Below are positions 29,119 to 37,941 of a stretch of 64,000 nucleotides of DNA, piece by piece. Under the pieces are notes generated by a model. The model was not told where the DNA came from, ran no database searches, and saw only the letters and a program-made list of their open reading frames with translations. The position numbers were made by a program, and so were the translations under genes. Source of the stretch: Microvirga terrestris (lineage in GTDB: Bacteria; Pseudomonadota; Alphaproteobacteria; Rhizobiales; Beijerinckiaceae). The stretch lies in the NCBI RefSeq assembly GCF_015694425.1, contig NZ_JADQDN010000001.1, forward strand, positions 682,001 through 746,000, in the 5' to 3' direction. Each line of letters opens with the position of its first letter. Position 1 is the first letter of the stretch.

Positions 29119-29958
29119 ATGCGTTTGTTCGTTGCGGCCTTCGGTCTGTCCATCGCCTCGCTGACGCCCGCCGTCGCGGAAACAGCCAAGGCCCCGGTTC
29201 AACTCGCGCCCCATCGGGCCGTCTACGATCTGTCGCTCCTGCGGGCCGGTGGCTCCAACGGGGTCGAGAATGCGAAGGGGCGCATCGCCATGGAATTCGG
29301 CGGCGATGCCTGCGACGGCTACACTCTGAAATACCGACAGGTGACGATCCTTACTGGCAGCGAGTCCGGTGCCAACACCATGGACGTCCAGACCGCCACC
29401 TATGAGACCGGCGACGGTCGCACCATGCATTTCAAGTCCACGTCGGTCCGGCAGGGCATGATCAAGGACAGCGAGGTCGACGGCGACGCCAAGATCGGCC
29501 CGGACGGCATGCTCAATGTCGACCTCAAGCAGCCGAGGAAGACCGCGTTCGGCGCTACCGGCGAGACGGTGTTTCCGACCGAGCATCTCAAGCGCCTCAT
29601 CGAGGCCGGACGCCGGGGCGATACGACGCTGTCGGTCAGGGTCTATGATGGCTCCAACAAGGGCGACAAGGTTTACGACACCCTCGGGCTGATCGGCCGC
29701 AAGATCGAGCCCGGAACGGCCCTAACCTCACTGGAGGAGGCCGTCCGGAAGGGAGATCTCGCCTCCTTGGCGCGCTGGCCGATCACCATCAGCTATTTCG
29801 AGGACGGCAAAGGGGACCGGACGCCCGTTTATCGGATCTCCTTCGAACTCTTCGAGAACGGCATCAGCCGGGACCTCAGGCTCGATTACGGCGACTTCTC
29901 CCTCAAGGGCGAGCTGAAGAGCCTCGATGTCCAGAAGACGAGCGGCTGCGCACGATAG
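29119..29958 (+). CDS. EipB family cell-envelope integrity protein (DUF1849)
   Basis: This 279-residue exported protein has a signal peptide MRLFVAAFGLSIASLTPAVA. The mature part begins with APHRAVYDLSLL and contains GRIAMEFGGDACDGYTLKYR and LSVRVYDGSNKGDKVYDTLG, the pattern of Brucella EipB, a periplasmic beta-spiral protein needed for envelope integrity. Only two cysteines are in the mature part (GDACDG and TSGCAR at the C-terminus), matching the conserved disulfide reported for EipB. I chose the ATG at 29119 because it gives the signal peptide directly. It is divergent from ridA. Confidence 0.85.
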   Translation: MRLFVAAFGLSIASLTPAVAETAKAPVQLAPHRAVYDLSLLRAGGSNGVENAKGRIAMEFGGDACDGYTLKYRQVTILTGSESGANTMDVQTATYETGDGRTMHFKSTSVRQGMIKDSEVDGDAKIGPDGMLNVDLKQPRKTAFGATGETVFPTEHLKRLIEAGRRGDTTLSVRVYDGSNKGDKVYDTLGLIGRKIEPGTALTSLEEAVRKGDLASLARWPITISYFEDGKGDRTPVYRISFELFENGISRDLRLDYGDFSLKGELKSLDVQKTSGCAR

Positions 29959-29975
29959 AGTGTGGTCTCTCCCCC

Positions 29976-31244
29976 CTAAGGCTTGCGCAGCACGATTCCC
30001 TTCTGCAGGGCACCTGCGCCGAACTTGTCGCGGATCTTGTCGATGGCGGCCTCCATATGGGCCTGCCGCACAACGGACTGGTCCGCCAGGTCGCCCTTGT
30101 CCGCGTCCGCCGCATCGCACAGATCGGCGGCGCCGATTCCGATAAGGCGGAAGGCGGTACCGTCACAGGAGGCTTTGAGGAGCTGCCGGGCCGGGTCGAA
30201 CAGCCGGGCGGCGAGCTGCGTCGGGGCGAAGCCGGAGCGGGTCCGGGTGAGCAGCCGGAAGTCCTTGTCCTTCAGTTTCAGGGTCACGCTACGCCCGGCG
30301 AGGCCCGCCTTCTTGAGCCGGCGCGAGACTTTCTCGGAAAGCCGCCAGAGGATCGGTTCGAGTTCCTCAAACGAGCGCAGGTCCGTCTCGAAGGTGGTTT
30401 CCGCCGAAATGCTCTTGGTTTCCCGCTCCGGCGTCACCTTCCTATGGTCCTCGCCCCAGGCCAACCGTGACAGGCGCTGCGAGTCGCGGCCCAGAGCCTC
30501 GAACAGGGTTCTCAACTCTACGTCCCGCAGGTGCACGATTTTAGTCACGCCCACCTTGGAGAGACGGGCTTGAGCTGAGCCCCCGATGCCGGGAATGATG
30601 CCGACCGGCTTGTCGGCAAGGAAGTCGGCGGCTTCCTCCCGGCCGATAATCGAGAAGCCGCGCGGCTTTTGGAGATCGGACGCGATCTTGGCCAGGAACT
30701 TGTTGTAGGACAGCCCGACTGAGATCGAGATCCCGATCTCGTTCTCCACCTTGCGGGCAAAGCGCGCCAGCGTCAGGGCCGGGCTCCCGTGGTGCAGCCG
30801 TTCTGTGCCGGTAAGGTCCAGGAATGCCTCGTCGATGGAGACCGGCTCCACCAGCGGCGTCAGCTCCAGCATCAGCTGGCGCACCTCGCGACCCGCCTTG
30901 CTGTACTTCTCCCCATTGGGCTTGATCACCGTCGCGTGCGGGCAGAGCTTCAGCGCCTGGAACATGGGCATGGCGGAGCGTACCCCGTAGATTCGCGCCA
31001 AGTAGCAGGCGGTCGACACGACGCCGCGCTTGCCGCCGCCGATGATCACAGGCTTATCAGCAAGGCTCGGATCGTCCCGTTTTTCCACGGCGGCGAAGAA
31101 GGCATCGCAATCCACATGCGCGATGGAGAGGCTGTCGCGCTCCTTGTGCCGCAGCAGGCGAGGGGACCCGCAGGCCGAGCACCGTGCCGCCAGGGGGCTG
31201 GCGGACAGCGTCAGGCAGTCACGGCAGAAGGGCGCGTCGCTCAT
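29976..31244 (-). CDS. dinB: DNA polymerase IV (Y-family)
   Basis: This 422-residue translesion polymerase is of the alphaproteobacterial type, with an N-terminal zinc-finger-like segment ([20 protein letters not shown]). The catalytic carboxylates are in [14 protein letters not shown] and [30 protein letters not shown] is the conserved fingers motif. The little-finger domain follows after about residue 290. The DUF3572 gene lies 10 bases upstream on the same strand, so the two form an operon divergent from divK. No LexA box was identified with confidence. Confidence 0.93.
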   Translation of the reverse strand: MSDAPFCRDCLTLSASPLAARCSACGSPRLLRHKERDSLSIAHVDCDAFFAAVEKRDDPSLADKPVIIGGGKRGVVSTACYLARIYGVRSAMPMFQALKLCPHATVIKPNGEKYSKAGREVRQLMLELTPLVEPVSIDEAFLDLTGTERLHHGSPALTLARFARKVENEIGISISVGLSYNKFLAKIASDLQKPRGFSIIGREEAADFLADKPVGIIPGIGGSAQARLSKVGVTKIVHLRDVELRTLFEALGRDSQRLSRLAWGEDHRKVTPERETKSISAETTFETDLRSFEELEPILWRLSEKVSRRLKKAGLAGRSVTLKLKDKDFRLLTRTRSGFAPTQLAARLFDPARQLLKASCDGTAFRLIGIGAADLCDAADADKGDLADQSVVRQAHMEAAIDKIRDKFGAGALQKGIVLRKP

Positions 31245-31254
31245 GGGGGTGAGG

Positions 31255-31545
31255 CTATTCGAACTCGGAGGGCGAGAGGGTCCAGCGGGCGCTCATGATG
31301 TGCTCAGGCTTGGTGTTCAGCTCCTTGGCCAGTGCGATCAGCAGCGGCTCGTCGGAAACCACATAGTCGAGAATGCCAGCAAAGAAGCCGGGCGACGACG
31401 CGGCCGAGCGGATGGTGTCCGGCCCCAGCCCTGAGACGGCTAGGAACCGACCGAGGCGCTCCTCGTCGCTCGTGATGAAGCCAAAGGCCCCCACTGCGAC
31501 ATTTTCGGCCTCCTCGCGGGTAACTCTTTTTAAGGGTGTGTTCAT
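31255..31545 (-). CDS. DUF3572 family protein
   Basis: This 96-residue helical protein has [20 protein letters not shown] and [20 protein letters not shown], the pattern of DUF3572, which sits next to dinB or divK in many Hyphomicrobiales. The function is unknown. The ATG at 31545 (MNTPLKRV) is used; an in-frame ATG at 31560 would add five residues. It precedes dinB by 10 bases. Confidence 0.8.
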   Translation of the reverse strand: MNTPLKRVTREEAENVAVGAFGFITSDEERLGRFLAVSGLGPDTIRSAASSPGFFAGILDYVVSDEPLLIALAKELNTKPEHIMSARWTLSPSEFE

Positions 31546-31644
31546 GCTGTCAGTTTGCATTTCATCAATAGGTTTGGACCTAACTATACCATCAGACGAA
31601 AATTCGGGCCGGTGAAGTGCGTTTTGGGCCCCGGGATAGCGCCA

Positions 31645-32028
31645 ATGAAGAAGACCGTGCTCATTGTTGAGGATAACGAACTCAACATGAAGCTCTTCAA
31701 CGATCTCCTTGAGGCGCATGGCTATGCGACTCTCAAGACCAGCCATGGCATCGAGGCCATGGAACTGGCCCGAGCCCACAAGCCGGATCTGATCCTCATG
31801 GATATCCAGCTGCCCGAGGTCTCCGGTCTCGAGGTGACCCGCTGGCTCAAGGCCGACGAAGAGCTCAAGTCGATTCCCGTCATCGCCATCACGGCTTTTG
31901 CCATGAAAGGCGATGAGGAGAGGATTCGGGAAGGCGGCTGCGAAGCCTATATGTCCAAGCCGATCTCGGTGGCCAAGTTTATCGCGACCGTGAAAACCTA
32001 CCTTGAGGCCGACAGCAAGCCGGCATGA
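31645..32028 (+). CDS. divK: Single-domain response regulator DivK
   Basis: This 127-residue CheY-like receiver controls cell-cycle and polarity signalling through DivJ, PleC and DivL. It starts [20 protein letters not shown], the phosphoacceptor Asp is in [20 protein letters not shown], and the switch residues are in [16 protein letters not shown] and YMSKPIS. The sequence is close to the Caulobacter/Brucella DivK consensus. PleD, often next to divK, is not present here. The next feature downstream is a structured RNA candidate. Confidence 0.94.
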   Translation: MKKTVLIVEDNELNMKLFNDLLEAHGYATLKTSHGIEAMELARAHKPDLILMDIQLPEVSGLEVTRWLKADEELKSIPVIAITAFAMKGDEERIREGGCEAYMSKPISVAKFIATVKTYLEADSKPA

Positions 32029-32150
32029 CTTAGGGAAATCCTTAGCCGGCGTGAATCCGACACCTGAGCAAGCGGATTCATCTCCTTGAGATACATTGGC
32101 TTTAAATTTTCTGGGAAAATGCCGCTTTTTGGCCACATGGGCGCTTGCAA

Positions 32151-32348
32151 CGCCCTGTGTTTCCTATACGTTCGACCATAGTTTCCGCTCGACGCGGAAG
32201 AAATGCCCTACGGATGCTCAGGTCCGCCGCATCTCCTGGGACTTCGTGGGCTCGGCCAGCCTGGGAGCAGATCGTTGCCTCCTCAACGCTGCTCCCGGCT
32301 GGCCACCAACTTTTTCCAATAAGGCGCCGCAAGGCGCCTTTTGTTTTG
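32151..32348 (+). ncRNA. Candidate structured small RNA with CCUCCU hairpin loop
   Basis: The 514 bases between divK and ade hold no convincing gene but do hold four hairpins in series on the plus strand. Hairpin 1: TTCCGC/GCGGAA (32183-32199). Hairpin 2: GCCC-ACG-GATGC with GCATC...CGT-GGGC (32205-32251). Hairpin 3: 254-304, a 21-bp stem built of GGCCAGCC, GGGAGCAG and CGTTG with their complements, whose loop is exactly CCUCCU (32278-32283). Hairpin 4 is a rho-independent terminator (32321-32347). The 5' end is estimated. CCUCCU is an anti-Shine-Dalgarno sequence, seen in loops of several alphaproteobacterial sRNA families. Confidence 0.62.
32321..32347 (+). terminator. Rho-independent terminator of the candidate small RNA
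   Basis: AAGGCGCC (32321-32328), loop GCAA, GGCGCCTT (32333-32340), then TTGTTTT. The T-tract is only on the plus strand, which sets the direction of the transcript. Confidence 0.85.
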
Positions 32349-32542
32349 GCCAGATGGTCTCTCAGGCGGGTTCGGGTCGAACCTCCTGTTTCTCCAAGCG
32401 AATCAGCTACATATCTGTTTAAGCCAAGCTTGGCCTTTAGGGAATATGCCCTTAGGTGAGCCTTCCTCCCATGCGATGCGGGATGCGGTTCCGATCTCGC
32501 CCTGCTAGCTTGAGCCGACGCTTTCCAACGGGATGAGGGATC

Positions 32543-34384
32543 ATGGACCACCGCACACCTTCCTTGCCGCCAAAATCGGCGCTGACCCGCTTTTCGCTCT
32601 CCCCTCTGTCCACCATGACCCGGCGTCTCGCCGATGTCGCGTCCGGCCGCGCAGCCGCCGATCTCGTGATCAGCGGCGCCCGGGTGTTGTCCACCTACAG
32701 CGAGCGCATCACGCCAGAGCGCGAGGTCTGGATTGCTGGCGGGCGGATCGCCGCCGTGAAGCCGGCGGGTTCCTATAAGCAGGTCGCGGGTGCGCCGGGG
32801 CGGGTCTACGACGCCAAGGGCGGTATCATCGCGCCGGGACTGATCGATCCGCATATCCATATCGAGAGCAGCATGATCACCGCCTGCGCCTATGCGGAGG
32901 CGGCTTTGCTCAACGGCACCACGACAATCTTCTGCGACAGCCACGAGATCGGCAACGTCATGGATGCCGCCGGCATCGAGATGATGCTTGAAGATGCGCG
33001 CCATGCTCCCCTGTCTATCTTCCTCACGGTTCCCAGTACGGTCCCAGCCACCACGCCAGATCTTGAGACGGCAGGTGGCGACCTGACGCCCGAGAAGATC
33101 GCAGCCTTGTTCGATCGCTGGCCTGAAGCGGCAGCGCTCGGCGAGAAGATGGATTTCGTGCCCGTCACCATGGGCGACGAACGCAGCCACGCGATCCTCG
33201 CGGCGGCGCTGGAACGCGGCAAGCCGGTGTCGGGCCATATCTACGGGCGTGAGTTCGTGGCGGCCTATGCGGCCAGCGGCGTCACCGACACGCATGAGGC
33301 CATCGACCGGGACATCGCCGACGATCTCCTCGATGCCGGCGTGTGGATCTTCCTGCGCGGCGGACCGCCCACGACGCCTTGGCATTCGCTGCCCGAAGCG
33401 ATCAAGACCATCACGGAACTCGGCTCCTCGCACAAGCGCATCTGCGTCTGCACGGACGACCGCGATGCGGACGATCTCATGATGTTCGGCATGGATTGGG
33501 TCACGCGTGAAGCGCGTCGCGCCGGCATGAGCCGCGAGCAGGCTTGGAGCATGGGCTCGCTACATCCCGCTACGCGCTTCGGCATGGATGGCGACATCGG
33601 CGGCCTCGGAGGCGGACGCCGTGCCGATCTCGTGCTGCTCAACGACGACCTCGACGTGCATAACACTTGGTACGGCGGCGAACTCGTGGTCGAGGGCAAG
33701 AGGATCACACCCGTGCTCGATCAGGCGCTCTCCAACCGCTACCGCTATCCGGACGAGGCCTATCACACTGTTCACATTCCGAGCGTCCCGAAACTGATCC
33801 CCGACCTGCCGATCGAGGCTTGCACAGCCAACGTGATCCGCGTGGCGCTGCCGGGCATCGTACTCTTCCACGATAAGGTGCAGTTGCAGAAAGAAGAGAG
33901 CTGGGATGCTCTGCTGGCGAGAAACGACCTCACCTTCGTGACGGTGATCGAGCGCCACGGCCACACGGGCGGCAAGGGCGTGGCGCATGGGTTTCTCAAG
34001 GATTTCGGCCTGAAGAGCGGCGCGGTTGCGAGCAGCGTCGGGCACGACTCGCACAACGTGATCGTGGCTGGCACCAACGAGGCCGACATGCGGCTGGCGC
34101 TTGAAACGCTCATCGAGAGTCAGGGTGGTGTCTGCGTGGTCGATCAGGGTCAGATCGTTGCCATGGTGGCGCTGCCCATCGCGGGGCTTCTCTCCGACAA
34201 GCGCGTGACGGAAGTGGCCGAGGAGACGCGTGTACTCAAAGCCGCATGGGAGAAAGCCGGCTGCAAGATCCCCTACATGGGTTTCAACCTCATCCCGCTC
34301 TCGGTAATCCCGGAAATCCGCATCACCGACAAGGGGCTGGTGTTAGTGCCGGAAATGGAGTTGGTGCCGCTCTACGAGGGATAA
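32543..34384 (+). CDS. ade: Adenine deaminase
   Basis: This 613-residue amidohydrolase converts adenine to hypoxanthine in purine salvage. The metal-binding HxH is in [20 protein letters not shown], further ligands are in [15 protein letters not shown] and GHIYGREF, and the C-terminal adenine-deaminase domain has [20 protein letters not shown] and [19 protein letters not shown]. The length fits the family. The first ~25 residues are poorly conserved in type, so an internal start at MTRRLADV (32615) is possible. It stands alone after the RNA candidate; I see no purine riboswitch in the leader. Confidence 0.93.
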   Translation: MDHRTPSLPPKSALTRFSLSPLSTMTRRLADVASGRAAADLVISGARVLSTYSERITPEREVWIAGGRIAAVKPAGSYKQVAGAPGRVYDAKGGIIAPGLIDPHIHIESSMITACAYAEAALLNGTTTIFCDSHEIGNVMDAAGIEMMLEDARHAPLSIFLTVPSTVPATTPDLETAGGDLTPEKIAALFDRWPEAAALGEKMDFVPVTMGDERSHAILAAALERGKPVSGHIYGREFVAAYAASGVTDTHEAIDRDIADDLLDAGVWIFLRGGPPTTPWHSLPEAIKTITELGSSHKRICVCTDDRDADDLMMFGMDWVTREARRAGMSREQAWSMGSLHPATRFGMDGDIGGLGGGRRADLVLLNDDLDVHNTWYGGELVVEGKRITPVLDQALSNRYRYPDEAYHTVHIPSVPKLIPDLPIEACTANVIRVALPGIVLFHDKVQLQKEESWDALLARNDLTFVTVIERHGHTGGKGVAHGFLKDFGLKSGAVASSVGHDSHNVIVAGTNEADMRLALETLIESQGGVCVVDQGQIVAMVALPIAGLLSDKRVTEVAEETRVLKAAWEKAGCKIPYMGFNLIPLSVIPEIRITDKGLVLVPEMELVPLYEG

Positions 34385-34481
34385 GACTGTCCCTCAGTCA
34401 TTATCCTGAGGACGACAGGTCACTGACCGTCTCAAAGGAGGGTCCAGCGCTCTCTGGATTCTCCTTCGAACTACAGGCAGA

Positions 34482-35603
34482 TCAACTCCCCAGCGACGTT
34501 TTGGTGCGCCCGGAAGCCAGCTCGTCGGTGCGGGCTAGAAGGTCGATCAAGTTCTTCTGGAACTGCTCGAAAGCAAATCCCAGGGCGAAGACCTGTCCGA
34601 ACGCCTGTGCGGGCAGTTCGTGGACAAGCACATCAGCCCGCAGCGCGTCCGCCTCGCCGGTGAATGCCTCCAGGGCCGCACGGAAGGCTTCGGCGTCCGG
34701 CGGCTTCCTGCGCTGCCGGAGAGAATCGGACAGTTTCAGGAGCAGCGCACGCGTGGCCTGATGCAGCGCCGTGAGCGAAGGCTTGAGCCGGTCGAGGACC
34801 GGATCGGGCAGGGGGCTGGACGCCGCGCGGCCGATCATCACGAGATCATGGCGCACCCGGTAGAGGGTGCGAATGAGCGGCTCTGGATCGGGAGCCTCGG
34901 TGAGGTGGGTCCGGCGCTCCCGCGCGGCTTCATCGGCGGCCGCTTCCGCCTTCTTGAGAGCGGAGCGAATTTGGGGATGGATCTTCTGCAGCGCTGGGCG
35001 ATCCGTTGGCCCGGCGGTCAGCTCGTCGATGAAAACAGTCACGAGGTCCGCGTTGAGCGACACGACCTTGGCGGCGGCCTCCGTCATCAGGGTGTGGGCC
35101 CGGGCTGGTAGCACGAACAGGGAGACGAGCACGCCCACGACGTTGCCAAGCGTGATCTCCAGTACCCGGTCAATGGCGGAGGCGAGGGGGCCGATGGCCT
35201 GTCCTGTCGGTGGCAGGAGCATGATGAGCGAGGTGATCGGAGCCACACGGAAGGCCGGTTTGACGGCCGCAAGCAGCGCCAGCGGGAACAAGGCCACGAT
35301 GATGCAGATCCCGAGGGTCAGAGCCGAACCGTGCGGGATGAGGGCGGCGATGACGCCGCCGTAAATGGCTCCGGCGAGGGTGCCGCTGAACCGCTCGATC
35401 GCGGCCTTGAGGGAGCCGCCGACGCTCGCCTGCATAACGACGACGGCGGTGATGACCGCCCAATAGCCCTGCGGCATGTCGAAGAAACGGGTGACCGCAT
35501 AGGCAAGGACGCCCGCGATGGTGACCCGAAATGCCAGTTTGAGTTCCGCACCCCGCGCGCCGATGCGTTCGCCTGCCCGTTCGATCCACCCAGACAATGC
35601 CAT
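34482..35603 (-). CDS. FUSC family membrane protein (aromatic-acid exporter-like)
   Basis: The 373-residue protein has a hydrophobic N-terminal half with about six helices (e.g. PQGYWAVITAVVVMQASVGG, then AIYGGVIAALIPHGSALTLG and LGNVVGVLVSLFVLPARA) and a soluble, mainly helical C-terminal half (ALKKAEAAADEAARERRTHL). This is the fusaric-acid resistance/AaeB-like FUSC layout. The substrate is unknown. No membrane-fusion partner is adjacent. The gene is monocistronic as far as can be seen, with a two-hairpin repeat upstream. Confidence 0.82.
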   Translation of the reverse strand: MALSGWIERAGERIGARGAELKLAFRVTIAGVLAYAVTRFFDMPQGYWAVITAVVVMQASVGGSLKAAIERFSGTLAGAIYGGVIAALIPHGSALTLGICIIVALFPLALLAAVKPAFRVAPITSLIMLLPPTGQAIGPLASAIDRVLEITLGNVVGVLVSLFVLPARAHTLMTEAAAKVVSLNADLVTVFIDELTAGPTDRPALQKIHPQIRSALKKAEAAADEAARERRTHLTEAPDPEPLIRTLYRVRHDLVMIGRAASSPLPDPVLDRLKPSLTALHQATRALLLKLSDSLRQRRKPPDAEAFRAALEAFTGEADALRADVLVHELPAQAFGQVFALGFAFEQFQKNLIDLLARTDELASGRTKTSLGS

Positions 35604-35614
35604 GCGATTCTCCT

Positions 35615-35732
35615 AGCGCATCGTGCGGAAAAGTGGTCCCGGTTTTCCGCACCGAACGATGCGCAAGTCAAAGAGTGGAGCATCGGATTAATCCCAGAAG
35701 TGGAAGCCACTTTTGGGTCCGATGCTCTAGCG
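35615..35732. repeat. Two-hairpin repeat of a second family, long copy
   Basis: The first hairpin pairs GCGCATCGT...GGAAAA with TTTTCC...ACGATGCGC (35617-35665). The second pairs GAGCATCGGA (35679-35688) with TCCGATGCTC (35719-35728), with an inner AGTGG/CCACT stem. Related sequence (CATCGTGCG, GGTTTT(T)C, TCAAAGA) recurs at 59797-59856. Such GATGCTCTA-ended elements are widespread between genes in Hyphomicrobiales. Confidence 0.8.
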
Positions 35733-35794
35733 CCGAGCATAGAGGGTGCTTCGAGGAGTTTGCTACGGGGATGGCGTTTGGCCGAGCGGGCCTA

Positions 35795-35974
35795 TCAGCG
35801 GGGCAGGACCACCAGATCCGCCCCGCAATCGTCGCAGATGCCGAGGCTGGGCGAAGCGATCATCTCGGCCGTGCCGCATTCCGGGCAGCCTTTCATCGCC
35901 ATCCTGAGGGAACCCACCATGTGATGGGCGTTTTCGCGATGGGCTTCACTTGCCTGGACGATGCTCTCGAACAT
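35795..35974 (-). CDS. 59-residue two-CxxC zinc-ribbon protein
   Basis: A short gene read directly from the minus strand: ATG at 35974 with a strong GGGAGG site six bases upstream, stop TGA at 35795-35797. The product has an N-terminal helix (MFESIVQASEAHRENAHHMV) and a zinc ribbon of two knuckles, CPEC (30-33) and CDDC (47-50), separated by TAEMIASPSLGI. The spacing suits Zn2+ coordination by four cysteines. Function unknown; it may be a nucleic-acid or protein-binding accessory factor. Confidence 0.75.
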   Translation of the reverse strand: MFESIVQASEAHRENAHHMVGSLRMAMKGCPECGTAEMIASPSLGICDDCGADLVVLPR

Positions 35975-36044
35975 GGCTGCCTCCCTTGCGGCTCCATGAT
36001 GCTGCGCCTCACGGGGAGTCCCGTCAACAAGGCTTTCTGAGTAT

Positions 36045-36419
36045 TTAGGCCGGCTCCCGGTAGCCCGTCGTCAGCATCGGTTCGAGATGTGTGACAAGGC
36101 ACGCGACCATGGAGAAAAGGCCAAAGAGCATGTGCGGCCAGAGCACCTGGTCGGCAAATCCGAACAGGAACGGAGAGGCTGCCAGCACGATTCCGCCAAG
36201 CCCGTCGAGGATCAGATGCATGGGCATCGGGAGGATTTTCACAAGTCCGAGCTCGTAGGCTGTGAAGGCGGAATACAAGATCGCTCCTGCGCCGAACACA
36301 ATGGCCACCCAAGTGGCGGCCGGCACATCGGCAAAGCCGAAGAACCATGGGCTTGCCATGAGAGCAATGCCCCAGAGGTAGTCGATCGCGCCATGCGCAC
36401 GGGTGGGAAGGAAGCGCAT
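36045..36419 (-). CDS. SPW-repeat membrane protein
   Basis: The 124-residue protein has two copies of an SPW-type motif (ALMASPWFFGFADVPAATWV and VLAASPFLFGFADQ), each followed by a hydrophobic helix, giving four predicted membrane spans. This is the SPW repeat family (PF03779) of unknown function. The start at 36419 (MRFLPTRAHGAIDY) fits the family; an in-frame ATG at 36461 would overlap the upstream gene. It follows the glutaredoxin-like gene by 10 bases on the same strand. Confidence 0.82.
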   Translation of the reverse strand: MRFLPTRAHGAIDYLWGIALMASPWFFGFADVPAATWVAIVFGAGAILYSAFTAYELGLVKILPMPMHLILDGLGGIVLAASPFLFGFADQVLWPHMLFGLFSMVACLVTHLEPMLTTGYREPA

Positions 36420-36429
36420 GAGACCAATC

Positions 36430-36693
36430 TCACATCCGGGCAGCGCCTTTCGCATCACCAAGATTCTGGTCGAGCCATTTGATGATGTCCCGGCTCTCCA
36501 GGATCGGCTCTCCGTCGGCGACGAGGCAGGGTACCTGGGTCTTTCCGGTCAGCTGAGCGAGCCGATCTTTCGCATCGTCCGTCTCAGTGACTTCCGTGAA
36601 CGCGATCCGGTCCTTCAATCCGCGCTCTTCGATGTAATCGCGCACGCGGGCTGAATAGGGGCAGGCCCATTTGTGGATGAGTTCGAGCTTCAA
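36430..36693 (-). CDS. Glutaredoxin/GST N-terminal-domain protein
   Basis: This 87-residue thioredoxin-fold protein opens MKLELIHKWACPYSARVRDY; CPYS would be a monothiol-type active site. The cis-proline loop is in GKTQVPCLVADG and ESRDIIKWLDQNL closes the fold. Proteins of this type reduce glutathione mixed disulfides or act as single-domain GST-like proteins. It forms an operon with the SPW-repeat gene downstream. Confidence 0.85.
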   Translation of the reverse strand: MKLELIHKWACPYSARVRDYIEERGLKDRIAFTEVTETDDAKDRLAQLTGKTQVPCLVADGEPILESRDIIKWLDQNLGDAKGAARM

Positions 36694-36868
36694 GATCGCG
36701 TCCTTTCTAGTCTATCGCTTGAGAAAACGGCGCCGCCTACCACCGATCTCTCCCTCAGGGTCTGTTCGCCAACGTGGAGCGAGCGCCCCTGTTCCGCGAG
36801 GGCTTGGCCTTGTGCGGGCATTCATCCGCTCTAGTTCGCCGGTCATCACCGAGAGGACGCGGCAGCGC

Positions 36869-37132
36869 ATGAGCAGGATCGAATGGCGGCAGGATCAGGT
36901 GGCCGGCGTGCCGCTCAACCGCCATGTCGGCTTTGTCGGTTCTGTCGAGGTGGGCAGCGTAGACTATGACGGCAGCAACCGGTTCTGGATCTGGTCAACG
37001 CCCTTGCAGGAGGACGTCTGGGGTTATGGCCCCACGGAGCAGGCCGCCAGGACAGCCCTCGAGTTGTGGCTTGCATCCTGGCTGGAGAATTTCCGGCCGT
37101 TCCTTCAGGCCGGCGGCGAGCCGCCAGCCTGA
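36869..37132 (+). CDS. Hypothetical protein
   Basis: An 87-residue product starting at ATG 36869 (MSRIEWRQDQVAGVPLN). The central part GSVEVGSVDYDGSNRFWIWS looks like beta strands, and the C-terminal helix ARTALELWLASWLENFRPFL is amphipathic. No signal peptide. The family is not recognised; codon use resembles the neighbours, so I accept it as a gene with moderate confidence. Confidence 0.6.
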   Translation: MSRIEWRQDQVAGVPLNRHVGFVGSVEVGSVDYDGSNRFWIWSTPLQEDVWGYGPTEQAARTALELWLASWLENFRPFLQAGGEPPA

Positions 37133-37152
37133 CCCATCGAATGCGTGCTCCA

Positions 37153-37407
37153 CTAAACTCGCGTGCTGCGACCGCGGCCGAGGAAGTAGTAGAGCAGGGC
37201 CGCGATGACGACCACCGCGACGATGATCCAGATCCAGTCCATGCCTTCCCCAGCAGCAGCGCCCGGAGTGGCGCCAGTTGTTCCAGGAGAGGTCGTTCCA
37301 CCGCCCGGTGTACCAGGCGTACCACCCGGCGATGTCTGGGCCATGGCGATGGCGCTCCAGACGGACAGCATCATAGTCAGCAGGGATACCTTGAGCGTTT
37401 CGATCAT
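37153..37407 (-). CDS. Small exported protein with Gly/Pro/Thr linker and C-terminal membrane helix
   Basis: The 84-residue product has an N-terminal signal-like helix (LLTMMLSVWSAIAMAQ), a low-complexity linker rich in T, P and G, and a C-terminal helix (WIWIIVAVVVIAALLYYFLG) followed by RGRSTRV. If the signal is cleaved, the mature protein would be a single-pass protein with a periplasmic linker. Function unknown. The converging gene at 36869 ends 20 bases away. Confidence 0.65.
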   Translation of the reverse strand: MIETLKVSLLTMMLSVWSAIAMAQTSPGGTPGTPGGGTTSPGTTGATPGAAAGEGMDWIWIIVAVVVIAALLYYFLGRGRSTRV

Positions 37408-37560
37408 TTGATCTCTCCTCGGCCCGAGATCGAACCGAGGATCAACGTCCGCCTGTGATAGCCCGTTCCGGGATGGCGGCAGAGAGACTGCACCGGAACA
37501 AGGGAAGCTCGCCCTCGGTTATCGCGGCACCCTTTTGCTCATGAAACGGGAAGTAAGCTG

Positions 37561-37941
37561 GTGCCTTCGCAAGACCAACATTCGGTGATCGTTCTGGTGG
37601 ATGAGGAGCGGACCATCCGGCAGGCCACCGCCCGCCATCTGCGCGAGGCAGCCTTTAAGGTCGTGGAGGCAGCGGCTTCGGACGAGGCCCTGAAGCACCT
37701 CGAGAGTTCGTCCACGGTTCATGGCCTAGTGACCGATGCGCACCTTCCCGGCAGGATCAACGGCCACGAACTGGCAAGCTTGGCGCGCAAGCGCTGGCCG
37801 GACCTCGCCGTAGTAATGATGTCCGGGCATTCCGATGCCACTTCGGGGCCCGTGCCGCCGGGCGGCGAGTTCGTCGCCAAGCCCTATGTGACGACCCACC
37901 TCGTCCCAGTCCTGAACAGGCTGCTCGGGAGAGGCTCATGA
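37561..37941 (+). CDS. Single-domain response regulator
   Basis: The 126-residue receiver domain starts at a GTG. The acidic pocket is VLVDEERTI, the phosphoacceptor Asp is in LVTDAHLPGRINGHELASLA and the conserved Lys in FVAKPYVTTHLV. No output domain. Such stand-alone receivers often act downstream of HWE or hybrid kinases; an HWE kinase is encoded at 23712 but far away. Its stop codon overlaps the start of the SGNH hydrolase gene (ATGA). Confidence 0.82.
   Translation: MPSQDQHSVIVLVDEERTIRQATARHLREAAFKVVEAAASDEALKHLESSSTVHGLVTDAHLPGRINGHELASLARKRWPDLAVVMMSGHSDATSGPVPPGGEFVAKPYVTTHLVPVLNRLLGRGS

Noticed and set aside
32151-32348. 6S, SRP, tmRNA or RNase P RNA identity for the structured RNA
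   Set aside because: Three independent hairpins in a row do not fit 6S; the SRP GGAAG/AGCA core and tmRNA or RNase P motifs are absent.
32349-32542. Purine riboswitch in the adenine deaminase leader
   Set aside because: I see no three-way junction with the conserved loop sequences of purine riboswitches.
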